44,588 nt of DNA. Source: a bacterium. GTDB lineage: Bacteria; Desulfobacterota_D; UBA1144. The stretch lies in the NCBI GenBank assembly GCA_002708105.2, contig PAOQ02000012.1:8141-52728 (forward strand), given 5' to 3'. Below the pieces are notes generated by a model that saw only the letters and a list, made by a program, of their open reading frames with translations, did no database searches and was not told the DNA's origin. Below, in pieces: positions 25,358 through 34,145 of this stretch; position 1 is the stretch's first letter; each line of letters opens with the position of its first letter. A program made the translations under genes and the position numbers.

Positions 25358-27490
25358 GTGAATTTTTTGTTTACTAAATTCTTAACTTTAAAAGAATATT
25401 TTGCTAACAAGCTTTCAATTGTCCTACTTTTTTGGTTAGCATGGTTAATTTTTCCACTTTTTAATAGTGGTTTTATTTCAGACGATGCATATAGTTCTCA
25501 AATAAAAGGGATTATTCTATCTTCAGATTCTAGTATCTTTGATAGAATATATTCGGAAATCTCTTATTGGTCTTCTCTGGGAAGGTTTAACCCATTAAAT
25601 TGGATTTTTTGGTATACGTATTTTTATTTATTCCCGTCCTTAATTTTATTTAAAACATTAGTTTTTGTAATTATTTATTTTAATTTGATATATTTCAGTA
25701 GAATCCTTGAACATATAGTTCAATCTAAGTCATTTTCATATTCTGTTGTTTTTTTGGTTCCAATATTATTTCAGTTCCGATATTGGCATGATCCGATTCT
25801 AGCTTTTGCCTCAATTCCACTTGCATGCTTATTCTTCTTTCTCTCACTAAATTTTTTGATTCAATATTTACAGGCAAAGAAAAAGCTCTTTTACTTCTAT
25901 TTTATAGTAATATTTATTTTCTCTCTTTTGAGTTATGAAATATCATATATAAGTCCTATTTTTTATTTCTTAATTGCATATCTTAATAATAAATCTTTCA
26001 AGAAATCATTAATTTTAATAATTCTTCCAACATTCCTTGTCTTTACACACTTAATTTTTAGACTCAACTATGAACCTAACATAAATATTTATCCTAGCGT
26101 TGTCGTTAGTACTGATTTTGTCCTTGCTGTAAATGCATTAATAATTCAGCTAATTTCGACTATTCCTTTTTCATGGAAGTTCGCACAAGGATTTAATAAC
26201 TTATCTTTTTTAGAGATAGATGTTTTAGACTTAATAGTACCTTTAATAATTAGCATTATTTTTGCGGGATTAATTAATTCTCAAATTGTTATTTATAAGT
26301 CTATAGAAAAATACAGAATAAAATTTTTAATCCTTTTTTCTTTATTATTAATTATTTTGCCTGCCTTAGTTGTTGCAATATCAGGTCATCAGTCAGATAT
26401 TGTTAATGCAGGTATTGGGTATGGGTATTTATTAGTTTTTTTTCAATATTTTGGTTTAGCTGTCTTTCTATTCTTAATTGTTTCAAGAGTTAAAAATTCA
26501 TCAGTTTCAATAGTCATAATATTTATAACAATTTTTTCGATTGTTTCAATTACTAGACTAGAGAATTATCATGTAGTTAATCAGTCGAATCTCGTATATA
26601 AATATCCGAGAGATTTACTAAGAAAATCGTTAGAATCTGGTCTTTTAGATACTTTGAAGAGCAATGATCTTATAATAAGAGATGAAAAATATCCCTCTGA
26701 TCATTTTTCTTTTTATTCAATGATTATGAAGAAGAATGTAAACGTTTGTTCGATAAACGTTAGCTCAGATAATATTACTATTTCAGATCATGAAATTGCC
26801 GATCAAAATAGGAAGTATAATTTTAATTGGTATAAAGAAACAAAATTTCCCTTCTGTTTAACATATAAAAAGTGGGATAAAATATACGGCTTAAGCTATC
26901 GGTTATCTAGTGATCATAAATCTGGCCAGGTTTTATTAGCTCCTTTAGAAATTATAGATAAGAACCAAACTCATAAAAGATTTAAATTTAAAGATTATAA
27001 AATTTTTAATTCATTAGATAATCAAATTAGTGAATTTAATGGGGATATTTATTATGACTTTAATAAGGTTAGGGGAACAACCGAAGATATCTCTTTAGAT
27101 GAGAATAGAATGAAGTCTTTTATGGTTGACGAAGTATCACTTACATTTTTAAGTTTTTATCCTGAAGAAAGAAGTGAAAGAGATTATCTAAGATGGTCTA
27201 CTGGTGACTCAAAGATAATTATTATTAATGATACCAAGAGAGTTCAAGACGTAACATTAGTTTTTTCTGTTGTAAGGCCAGATAATAACTCTTTAAAAAT
27301 AAAAATTATTTACCAAGGCAATTTAATAGGGCGAGTAGTAAACTTAAGGGAGGATTTTAGTATCAGCCTTTCTATACAGCCAGGTGAAACTAAAATAAGG
27401 GTTGTTAGCGATGGAGAAATAGTTGATAACGGGGATCCAAGGAATATTGTATTTGGATTACTTAACTATGATTTGGTTCTTAAAAAATAG
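25358..27490 (+). CDS. large polytopic GT-C-like protein with C-terminal soluble domain
   Basis: A 710-residue protein starting at GTG 25358. The first about 410 residues form roughly ten hydrophobic helices, with an acidic pair in the first outer loop (SDDAYSSQ, D42-D43), the usual place of the catalytic Asp in GT-C enzymes. Residues about 415-710 are polar and probably periplasmic, ending in what looks like a beta-rich domain (LVFSVVRPDNN, SLSIQPGETKIRVV). It is not one of the DUF6311-like array by motif. A TATAGT at 25346-25351 lies 6 bases before the start. Likely a glycosyltransferase acting outside the inner membrane; a polymerase or ligase is also possible. Confidence 0.65.
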   Translation: MNFLFTKFLTLKEYFANKLSIVLLFWLAWLIFPLFNSGFISDDAYSSQIKGIILSSDSSIFDRIYSEISYWSSLGRFNPLNWIFWYTYFYLFPSLILFKTLVFVIIYFNLIYFSRILEHIVQSKSFSYSVVFLVPILFQFRYWHDPILAFASIPLACLFFFLSLNFLIQYLQAKKKLFYFYFIVIFIFSLLSYEISYISPIFYFLIAYLNNKSFKKSLILIILPTFLVFTHLIFRLNYEPNINIYPSVVVSTDFVLAVNALIIQLISTIPFSWKFAQGFNNLSFLEIDVLDLIVPLIISIIFAGLINSQIVIYKSIEKYRIKFLILFSLLLIILPALVVAISGHQSDIVNAGIGYGYLLVFFQYFGLAVFLFLIVSRVKNSSVSIVIIFITIFSIVSITRLENYHVVNQSNLVYKYPRDLLRKSLESGLLDTLKSNDLIIRDEKYPSDHFSFYSMIMKKNVNVCSINVSSDNITISDHEIADQNRKYNFNWYKETKFPFCLTYKKWDKIYGLSYRLSSDHKSGQVLLAPLEIIDKNQTHKRFKFKDYKIFNSLDNQISEFNGDIYYDFNKVRGTTEDISLDENRMKSFMVDEVSLTFLSFYPEERSERDYLRWSTGDSKIIIINDTKRVQDVTLVFSVVRPDNNSLKIKIIYQGNLIGRVVNLREDFSISLSIQPGETKIRVVSDGEIVDNGDPRNIVFGLLNYDLVLKK

Positions 27491-27516
27491 ATTTTAATAT
27501 GTAATAAAAATATGGC

Positions 27517-27540
27517 ACTCTTAATTTTAAGGAGTTTTCT
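27517..27540 (+). terminator. possible terminator after the 710-residue membrane protein
   Basis: ACTC-TTAA then TTAA-GGAGT form an imperfect hairpin (one bulged G) directly followed by TTTTCT, 27 bases after the stop at 27490. The stem is weak and AT-rich, and the GGAG in its right arm could be misread as a Shine-Dalgarno but is too far (over 20 bases) from ATG 27560. Confidence 0.3.
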
Positions 27541-27559
27541 ATTCAAGTGAGTTCTTATT

Positions 27560-28240
27560 ATGGCTAAAAGAGTTTTATTGATTGGTGAAAAAAGTGATAT
27601 TGGGAAAGGAATAAAAAATTCTTTAAAAAAGGGTGGGTATTCCATTGATGGCACATCATCAAAAACCCTAGATTTATCATCTAGAGAATCTGTCGATAGT
27701 TTTTTGTCTAAGAGTGATAAAAAATATGACTCAATAATTTTTGTAGCTGCTTCAAATATTCCGAAAAATTTCATGAAACTTAAAAGCCAAGACTTTGACG
27801 AATCGATTGATATTAATTTTAAATCCTTTGTTCTAATCCTGCGAACACTTATAAAGAAAATGCCCAAGAATAGTAATTCATCAATTGTTATAATTTCATC
27901 TCTTTTTGCGTCATCTGGTAGAAATGGTAGGTTTTTATATTCTAGTTCTAAGCATTTCCTAAATGGGGCAATGAAAAACTTGGCAATAGAGCTTGGTTCC
28001 TCAGGGATTCGAGTTAATAGTATAGCTCCGGGATTTATAGATACTAAAATGACTCGTAATAATAATTCTAAAGATAGTCTTAAGAAAATTATTAAAAAAA
28101 TACCTATTGGTCGACTAGGGAATCCTAAGGATATTGCTAATTTAGTTTTATTTTTATTATCATCAAAAGCAGCTTATATAACAGGTCAAGAATTAATCGT
28201 AGATGGTGGTATAACTGCTGGAGGATTTTGGGAAGACTAG
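27560..28240 (+). CDS. classical SDR oxidoreductase (FabG-like fold)
   Basis: A 226-residue short-chain dehydrogenase. The cofactor motif is altered at its start (IGEKSDIGKGI in place of TGxxxGIG), while the catalytic Ser (IISSLFASSG), YSSSK and the closing AYITGQELIVDGG are intact. RVNSIAPGFIDTKM is typical of FabG-like enzymes. It is the first gene of a three-gene unit: its TAG stop is followed at once by the ATG of the cyclase. In that setting it probably oxidises or reduces a cyclitol or keto-sugar made by the next enzyme, rather than acting in fatty acid synthesis. The substrate is unknown. Confidence 0.82.
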   Translation: MAKRVLLIGEKSDIGKGIKNSLKKGGYSIDGTSSKTLDLSSRESVDSFLSKSDKKYDSIIFVAASNIPKNFMKLKSQDFDESIDINFKSFVLILRTLIKKMPKNSNSSIVIISSLFASSGRNGRFLYSSSKHFLNGAMKNLAIELGSSGIRVNSIAPGFIDTKMTRNNNSKDSLKKIIKKIPIGRLGNPKDIANLVLFLLSSKAAYITGQELIVDGGITAGGFWED

Positions 28241-29389
28241 ATGGAGCAGTTTTATATTGATAATAAAAAGTTTAATTTTCGAATTAAAAGAAGTAAAAAT
28301 TTTGAAAAGATTATTAAAATTAATTCTTCACCCAGAAATTATGAGTTAGAAATAATTCATAAATCTATTCCCGCTTCTATTAATAAAGCAATTAAAACCA
28401 CTGAGAAGCCAGTCCTACTAATAGATTCAAATATATATAAAATATATGGTTCTAAAATATTGAAGAGAAATGTTTTAATTTATAAGTTTAATGCAAAAGA
28501 AAGTAATAAAAATCTTATCGAGTGTATAAAATTCACTAATTTTCTTGAGAAAAATAATATTAATAAATCGTCTACTGTAATTGTTATAGGCGGTGGTATT
28601 GTGCAGGATGTGGGGGCTTTTTCTTGTTCTATTTACAAGAGAGGAATAAAATGGATTTATTTCCCTACAACCTTATTATCTATGACTGATAGTTGTATAG
28701 GAGGAAAGACAGCCTTAAATTATAGAAACATCAAAAACTTATACGCTTTATTTTCTTCACCTCATCACGTCATACTGAATACCCAGTTTCTTTCAACCTT
28801 ATCAAAGAAAGATATATTGTCAGGTTTGGGTGAATCCTTGAAGCTGTCAATAATTGGGGGTGATAGATCTTTAAAAACTTTTTCATCAAATATAGATAAA
28901 GCAATTGCGCTTGATCGAGAATCCATTTCTAAAATAATTTTTAATTCTATATTAATTAAAAAATCCGTAATAGAGAAAGATGAATTTGAAATAAATGAAC
29001 GAAAATCATTGAACTATGGCCATAGCTTAGGAAACGCAATTGAACCGATGTCAAAATTTTATATTCCTCACGGCACAGCAATAACGCTTGGCTTATTAGT
29101 GGAGAATAAAATCGCTGTAACCTCTTTTGGTTTGAGTAAGGGGTCAGATAGACTAATTTTAGATTTGGCAAAAAAGTTAATTTTGCCTAGGTTTATAAAA
29201 AAAATGAGCGAACTTAATTTTTCTTCAATTAATAAGTATTTAATTAATGACAAGAAAACAAAAGGTAAAATCCTGAAAATATCCGTACCAACTAAGATTG
29301 GAAGAATAAGCTTTTGTAAACTAACTCTTAATAATACATCTATTAAAACTATTAAAAATTCTGTCAAATTACTTATAAATGAGCTCTAA
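28241..29389 (+). CDS. sugar phosphate cyclase, 3-dehydroquinate-synthase-like
   Basis: A 382-residue member of the NAD-dependent sugar phosphate cyclase family. Visible motifs: GGGIVQDVGAF (117-127), FPTTLLSMTDSCIGGKTALN (141-160), GLGESLKL with the metal-ligand Glu198 and Lys201, NYGHSLGNAIE (258-268) and HGTAITLG (His277). The three expected zinc ligands (Glu198, His261, His277) are present. The second His of the usual GHTxGHA motif is Asn265. An N-terminal extension of about 35 residues precedes the fold. Context (FGGY kinase, SDR, NeuB-like, TPP enzyme) is unlike a shikimate aroB gene, so it more likely cyclises another ketose phosphate or ulosonate phosphate. The gene abuts the SDR and overlaps the kinase by one base (TAATG). 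Confidence 0.85.
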   Translation: MEQFYIDNKKFNFRIKRSKNFEKIIKINSSPRNYELEIIHKSIPASINKAIKTTEKPVLLIDSNIYKIYGSKILKRNVLIYKFNAKESNKNLIECIKFTNFLEKNNINKSSTVIVIGGGIVQDVGAFSCSIYKRGIKWIYFPTTLLSMTDSCIGGKTALNYRNIKNLYALFSSPHHVILNTQFLSTLSKKDILSGLGESLKLSIIGGDRSLKTFSSNIDKAIALDRESISKIIFNSILIKKSVIEKDEFEINERKSLNYGHSLGNAIEPMSKFYIPHGTAITLGLLVENKIAVTSFGLSKGSDRLILDLAKKLILPRFIKKMSELNFSSINKYLINDKKTKGKILKISVPTKIGRISFCKLTLNNTSIKTIKNSVKLLINEL

Positions 29390-30681
29390 TGTCTAAATTT
29401 TTATTAATTGATTATGGAGCTTCAAGAATCAAATCAGCATTATATAATGATGTAAATCAATTACCTGCTGGGTTATTTGAATCAGTGGGTTCTTTTTTAA
29501 AATTTGGAAATTCAACAAAAATAGAAAGCTCTTTTTTTTCAGATTCATTAATTCTTCATTTAGATTATTACTCAAATAAAATTAAAGAATTAAATGTTGA
29601 CGATAATCTTAAAATCTATATATGTTCAGAAATGCATGGATTTAGTTTGATTCCGAATAATAGTACTATTGAGAACTTTTACTATAGTTGGAGGTTCCAT
29701 CATGTTAATACTAATTCCGCATTAGAAGTATTAGATAAAAATAATTTTTTAAAAAATACATCGATGACGTTAAGAGCAGGTCTCCCGGTAGTTAATGTAT
29801 TAGCAGAATATTTATCTAATACCTTAAATGAAAACTGTTCTTTTTTAACATTACCTCAATTAATATGTAATGATCTTGGAGAACAATATAATCATGTATG
29901 TAAAACACTTCTTCATTCGAGTGGTTTTTATTCAAATTTGGGAGAGACTGAAAATTCTTCTTTAATAACCGGCTACGATTTATCGATAACTTTTCCAAAG
30001 GTGTTAGATGATTACAGTCAACCGATAGGCTTAGTGAATTATCAAAATAATGAATACAATATGTATTTTGGTTTTGGCGACCTCCAGGCTGCTTTTATTG
30101 GTTCAGATATTAATGACAATCAAATATTAATCAACATAGGAACTGGTTCTCAAATTATTTCAAATTCATCCAATCAGTCCTCTTTTGGATTAGAAGAAAG
30201 ACCCTTTTTTAACAATCAAAAGTTAAAGTGTGTAACCCATATTCCTGCAGGAAGATTTCTAGATTCTTGGTGTAAGTTCTATAATAATCTGAATAAAACA
30301 AATAACTTTTGGACTGAACTTTCAATCTTAAATTTAAATGATTTTAAAAACGAATTGATTCATATTGACTTTGATTCTTTTTTAGAAACTAAAAGCTCAT
30401 CCTTTATTAAAATTGATCGCTTAATCTCTGAAAATAGTGGAATTACAAATAAAAATATACTCGCATCATTAGTTAAATCGTTTGCAGACCAATATTTAGG
30501 TTATTTAAGAAATGCTGTGCATGAGGATGTCGAGATAGTCCTAGGTGGTGGAGTCCCAAGTAGTATTCCTGTGCTAGAGGATCTTATTAGTGAAGGTTTA
30601 ACAAGAGAGGTTAAGATTTTAAAAAACAATAATGACCTAACTCTTAAAGGTCTAAGAGCCTTTTTAATTAAAGGATTCTAA
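29389..30681 (+). CDS. FGGY-family carbohydrate kinase, sedoheptulokinase-like
   Basis: A 430-residue ATP-dependent sugar kinase. N-terminal phosphate loop IDYGASRIKSA (7-17), second phosphate site INIGTGSQI (248-256) and adenosine-site VLGGGVPSS (384-392) are in order. The stretch GDLQAAFIGS (230-239), just ahead of GTGSQI, resembles the GD-x-QA pattern I recall from sedoheptulokinases rather than the GGGDN of xylulokinases; this is a memory-based hint. It would phosphorylate a ketose, possibly a ketoheptose for the cyclase encoded immediately upstream, or the cyclitol product. Its start overlaps the cyclase stop (TAATG). Its end is 4 bases from the end of the convergent NeuB-like gene. Confidence 0.82.
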   Translation: MSKFLLIDYGASRIKSALYNDVNQLPAGLFESVGSFLKFGNSTKIESSFFSDSLILHLDYYSNKIKELNVDDNLKIYICSEMHGFSLIPNNSTIENFYYSWRFHHVNTNSALEVLDKNNFLKNTSMTLRAGLPVVNVLAEYLSNTLNENCSFLTLPQLICNDLGEQYNHVCKTLLHSSGFYSNLGETENSSLITGYDLSITFPKVLDDYSQPIGLVNYQNNEYNMYFGFGDLQAAFIGSDINDNQILINIGTGSQIISNSSNQSSFGLEERPFFNNQKLKCVTHIPAGRFLDSWCKFYNNLNKTNNFWTELSILNLNDFKNELIHIDFDSFLETKSSSFIKIDRLISENSGITNKNILASLVKSFADQYLGYLRNAVHEDVEIVLGGGVPSSIPVLEDLISEGLTREVKILKNNNDLTLKGLRAFLIKGF

Positions 30682-30685
30682 TGTT

Positions 30686-31795
30686 CTATTTTTTTTTATA
30701 ACCTCTATTTTCTATCTTCTTTCTTAGTCTTTTGTCAGTACTATATGGTCCATCGATATGAAATATAGATAGGATTTCATCTTTTTTTATCCCTTTTGTA
30801 AGCTTGACGTCATTTATTATTTCATTACAAGATATTTGGCCTTTGTTTAAAGGTATTGATAAATAGAAATCTTTTTGAAAAGAATCCTTACTAAACTTAT
30901 AGCCTTTTTTTATATCTCTTTTTGCATAAATTCCTCTAGCTAGAGAATCTAAGTAAGTTCTTTCTTTTTTTGATATCGATCTTCTTGAGTCAATCGGCCC
31001 CTCTAACATTTCTTTTGCTTTAAAATATGATTTGAACCATTCATCTATTTGATTTGGCAAGGAGCAATATTTTGATACTTGGTAATCACCATCATCAATA
31101 TCAATATGTCTTTCCCATGTTCTTGCTCCTAGTGCAAAAGATAGAAGCATGGATGATGACCAATCATTATATTCATGTGATGAAAAACCGATTGTGTTCT
31201 TTGGATACCTGTCTCTAAGATAAGTAATCTGATTTAGTGCTAAATCAGAATCTTCTGTTGGATATAATGAAATACAGTGGTTTAAAGCTAGCGGTATATT
31301 TCTATTGGCAAAGAACTTTACTATATTATCTAAATCGATTTCTTGAGCACCACCGGTTGAAACTATGGTTGGTTTTTTTAGCTCACCAATTTTTTCTATA
31401 AGAGGCCAATCAGTGATATCAGCACTTGCAATTTTAACAAGATCTAAATCAAAATTTTCTACAGTTTCAACTGATTTTTCATCGAAAGGTGTAGACATAG
31501 TGAGAGCACCAACTTTTTTTATTTGATCAATCAATTTTTTTAAATTTTTGGTTGATAAAAAAGTTTGGTTTGTTTTATTTATATATCTAATATCATCATT
31601 GTTTTTGTATTCATTATGTATAAAAGTTTTAGGGTCTCTGAATTGTAATTTTATTGCCGCTCTAACTCCATTTTCTCTAACCACTCTACCGTAGCTATTT
31701 ATTATTTTTATACCTCTATCCACAGAGCCCCAATGATTATTTGCCATTTCTAGAACAAAAAGGTCATTAAAAATCTGGTTTTCTTTAATTGGCAT
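30686..31795 (-). CDS. NeuB-like PEP-dependent synthase (N-acetylneuraminate synthase family) with SAF domain
   Basis: NeuB enzymes condense phosphoenolpyruvate with an aldose to give a nonulosonate-type acid. This 369-residue protein has the fold markers: EMANNHWG (Glu16, Asn20, His21), IKLQF, VKIASADITDW (120-130), VSTGGA, NHCISLYPT (172-180), GFSSHE (203-208) and ERH (228-230), then an antifreeze-like SAF domain from about residue 284 (SLARGIYAKRDIKKG). Several positions differ from NeuB, LegI and PseI: Trp22 after NNH, TWERHID for the usual IEKHF. The substrate is probably not plain ManNAc. No cytidylyltransferase (NeuA) for a nonulosonate is in the window. It is divergent from the TPP enzyme. 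Confidence 0.85.
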   Translation of the reverse strand: MPIKENQIFNDLFVLEMANNHWGSVDRGIKIINSYGRVVRENGVRAAIKLQFRDPKTFIHNEYKNNDDIRYINKTNQTFLSTKNLKKLIDQIKKVGALTMSTPFDEKSVETVENFDLDLVKIASADITDWPLIEKIGELKKPTIVSTGGAQEIDLDNIVKFFANRNIPLALNHCISLYPTEDSDLALNQITYLRDRYPKNTIGFSSHEYNDWSSSMLLSFALGARTWERHIDIDDGDYQVSKYCSLPNQIDEWFKSYFKAKEMLEGPIDSRRSISKKERTYLDSLARGIYAKRDIKKGYKFSKDSFQKDFYLSIPLNKGQISCNEIINDVKLTKGIKKDEILSIFHIDGPYSTDKRLRKKIENRGYKKK

Positions 31796-31853
31796 AAAAT
31801 AATTTTATATTTTTAAATCTATAATACAACAAGGTAAAAAAAACTACTTTGTG

Positions 31854-31859
31854 TATAAT
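31854..31859 (+). promoter_or_regulatory. -10 element TATAAT before the TPP enzyme
   Basis: GTGTATAAT ends 11 bases before ATG 31871, with no Shine-Dalgarno. The 75-base gap also carries a TATAAA on the minus strand 8 bases before the NeuB-like start (31795), so this is a compact two-way promoter. Confidence 0.4.
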
Positions 31860-31870
31860 TGTTTTTGAAA

Positions 31871-33631
31871 ATGAAATATAGCAATCTATTAGCAAAATGG
31901 TTAAGAAAATTGAACTATACGCACTGTTTTTATGTACCTGGGGGTAACATAATGCATTTGTTAGATAGTTTTAGGGATAATTTTAAGTGCATACCAGTCG
32001 TACATGAAGTTGCTGCAGGTATAGCTGCTGAATATTTCAATGAAACTTCAAAAGAAAATTTTAAAGCATTAGCCCTAGTAACTGCTGGACCAGGACTGAC
32101 AAATATTGTTACTGCAATCGGTGGTGCATTTCTTGAAAGTAGAGATGTTTTGATTATAGGTGGCCAAGTTAAGACTGATAATCTTTCAAATGGAAAAGTT
32201 GTTCAAAGAGGAATTCAAGAAATCGATGGTGTTTCCGTTGTAAAACCTATTACGTCCAAAGCTCTGAGAATTAATAAGCCAATAGGTTTCCATAAAATAA
32301 AGTCTATTTTAGGGATTAATAAAATTGAAAGAAAAGGGCCAGTTTTTCTAGAAATACCTTTAGACGTTCAAGGAGCCAATTTTGTAGATAAAAAAAATAA
32401 ACAAATAGAAGTTAAGAATCAAAGAAAACAGACCACTCAGATACAAATAAAGAAAATTGTAGGCATAATTAGAAAATCTAAAAGACCATCAATATTGATT
32501 GGGGCTGGAGTTAGCAGACATGTTGCTTATAATTTAAGAAAACAATTAGCCAAGCTGGATATTCCTATTTTTACTACTTGGAATGGAATGGACAGGATTT
32601 CTCCAAAAAACAAAAATTATTTTGGAATTCCAAATACTTGGGGTCAACGACACGCTAATATTATTATTCAGCAATCTGATTTACTTTTAGCCCTAGGAAC
32701 AAGATTAGGATTACAACAAACTGGATTTAACTGGAAAGAGTTTCTTCCTGTGGGAGACATAATACAAATTGATATAGATTCTAGAGAGTTAAAAAAAGGA
32801 CACCCTAAAGTTAAATGGCCTTATTGCTTTGACGTTAATCACTTTCTTCCTCTATTGTTAAAGCATAATCTTGGAGTATATCCAGAATGGTTAAAGTTTA
32901 GTGCAAAAGTAAAAAATGCTTTTCCACTTATTGATAAAGGTAATCAAACCAAAGATAAATTTTTATCTCCTTATTTAGTAATTAACGAGGTATCTAGAAT
33001 TTTAAAGAAAAATGATGTTGTTGTACCATGTAGCAGTGGTGGGGTATTTACTGCATTTAAGCAAGCATTTGTTCCTAAGTTTGGTCAAAGGATAGTCTCA
33101 AATAAAGGTCTTGCTTCCATGGGGTATGGGCTTTCTGCAGCAATTGGAGCAGCATTCTCTAATAATAAAAAAAGAATAATTCACTTTGAAGGGGATGGTG
33201 GGTTCTCTCAAAATATTCAAGAAATTGGTACTATGATAGTTAATAATCTAAATATTAAATCTTTTATATTTGATGATTCAGGATATGCATCAATTAGAAT
33301 GACACAGAAAAACTACTTTCATGGTAAATATATGGGATGTGATATTAAAAGCGGATTAGGACTTCCTAATTGGGAGAAGCTATTCGCAGCATGGAACATA
33401 AAGGCTATAAGATTAAAGAAAGATTTTATAAACAATAAAATTTTTATTAAACATATGAATCAAGTCGGACCATCTGTATTTATAGTTCCCACAGATCCTG
33501 AACAAACTTATTTTCCGAAGATACAAAGTAGAGTAACTAAATCTGGCTCAATGGAATCTAATCCAATTCATATAATGACTCCTGAATTAACTAGCAAGGA
33601 GATGGAAGCTTTCTTTAAATATTTAAAGTGA
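31871..33631 (+). CDS. TPP-dependent enzyme, acetolactate-synthase/YerE-like
   Basis: A 586-residue thiamine diphosphate enzyme of the acetolactate synthase large-subunit fold. Catalytic Glu46 lies in VVHEVAAGIAAEY, followed by TAGPGLTNIVTA, a central FAD/NAD-like domain (about 190-320) and the TPP/Mg motif GDGGFSQN (441-448) with DDSGY. FLEIPLDVQGA is typical of O-antigen-associated relatives such as YerE, which adds a pyruvate-derived two-carbon unit to a CDP-4-keto-sugar. No ilvN small-subunit gene follows, arguing against branched-chain amino acid synthesis. ATG 31871 is chosen over the upstream TTG 31859 because of the TATAAT spacing. It probably forms a C-C bond in an unusual sugar or cyclitol; the acceptor is unknown. 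Confidence 0.82.
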   Translation: MKYSNLLAKWLRKLNYTHCFYVPGGNIMHLLDSFRDNFKCIPVVHEVAAGIAAEYFNETSKENFKALALVTAGPGLTNIVTAIGGAFLESRDVLIIGGQVKTDNLSNGKVVQRGIQEIDGVSVVKPITSKALRINKPIGFHKIKSILGINKIERKGPVFLEIPLDVQGANFVDKKNKQIEVKNQRKQTTQIQIKKIVGIIRKSKRPSILIGAGVSRHVAYNLRKQLAKLDIPIFTTWNGMDRISPKNKNYFGIPNTWGQRHANIIIQQSDLLLALGTRLGLQQTGFNWKEFLPVGDIIQIDIDSRELKKGHPKVKWPYCFDVNHFLPLLLKHNLGVYPEWLKFSAKVKNAFPLIDKGNQTKDKFLSPYLVINEVSRILKKNDVVVPCSSGGVFTAFKQAFVPKFGQRIVSNKGLASMGYGLSAAIGAAFSNNKKRIIHFEGDGGFSQNIQEIGTMIVNNLNIKSFIFDDSGYASIRMTQKNYFHGKYMGCDIKSGLGLPNWEKLFAAWNIKAIRLKKDFINNKIFIKHMNQVGPSVFIVPTDPEQTYFPKIQSRVTKSGSMESNPIHIMTPELTSKEMEAFFKYLK

Positions 33632-33669
33632 TATTTTTTGTTGGTTATATTTGGTAGGATTTAAAAAGA

Positions 33670-34056
33670 ATGGAAAAGCTTAAAAATTTCATCAAAAATA
33701 ACAGAAAATTTATTTTATTTCTTTTTGTTGGGGGGATTAATACTCTCTTCGGATATTCTATTTTTGCGATTTTCTTATGGCTAGGTGTTCATTATTCAGT
33801 TGCAGCTTTACTTTCAACAATTGCAGGAATTTTATTTAATTTTACTACTTTTGGCCGTTTAGTTTTTGATAACAAGTCTTATTCTAATTTACCAAAGTTT
33901 ATTTTAATATATGTATTAAACTATTTACTTGGCGTAGGACTATTGTTTTTATCTAATCAGTTTGGTTATAATTTATACTTTGTTCAAGCAGTATTAATTC
34001 TACCAACAGCATTATTAAGATTTATTTTAATGAAGTATTTCGTTTATAAAACTTAA
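33670..34056 (+). CDS. GtrA family membrane protein
   Basis: A 128-residue protein with four membrane helices and a basic N-terminus (MEKLKNFIKNNRKF). FLFVGGINTLFGYSIF and the later FNFTTFGRLVF and RFILMKYFVYK match the GtrA (PF04138) pattern. GtrA-type proteins are thought to help move polyprenyl-phosphate-linked sugars across the inner membrane. In gtr cassettes gtrA lies beside gtrB, but here the only complete GtrB is 13 kb away at 19403. It starts 38 bases after the TPP enzyme gene, so it may be co-transcribed with it. Confidence 0.85.
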   Translation: MEKLKNFIKNNRKFILFLFVGGINTLFGYSIFAIFLWLGVHYSVAALLSTIAGILFNFTTFGRLVFDNKSYSNLPKFILIYVLNYLLGVGLLFLSNQFGYNLYFVQAVLILPTALLRFILMKYFVYKT

Positions 34057-34145
34057 GAATTAATCAAAGTTGATCCACAAAAAAGGTAGGATTTGTAGAT
34101 TTTTGGTTTATAGTTAACCCAAGATTAACAATAAGGATGGCAGCT

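Noticed and set aside
27466-27867. 133-codon frame on the minus strand
   Set aside because: It lies antisense to the SDR at 27560 and the end of the membrane protein gene; no family match and no start signal. Shadow of the SDR gene.
29068-29367. 99-codon frame on the minus strand inside the cyclase gene
   Set aside because: Antisense to strongly conserved cyclase sequence, with no recognisable product.
28241-29389. Shikimate pathway aroB
   Set aside because: The family fits, but the gene is in an operon with an FGGY kinase and SDR and has the GHxxGH second His changed, so a plain AroB call is not supported.
31871-33631. ilvB/ilvI acetolactate synthase for branched-chain amino acids
   Set aside because: No regulatory subunit gene (ilvN/ilvH) or ilvC beside it, and it is divergent from a NeuB-like gene in a glycan island; a sugar-modifying role is more likely.
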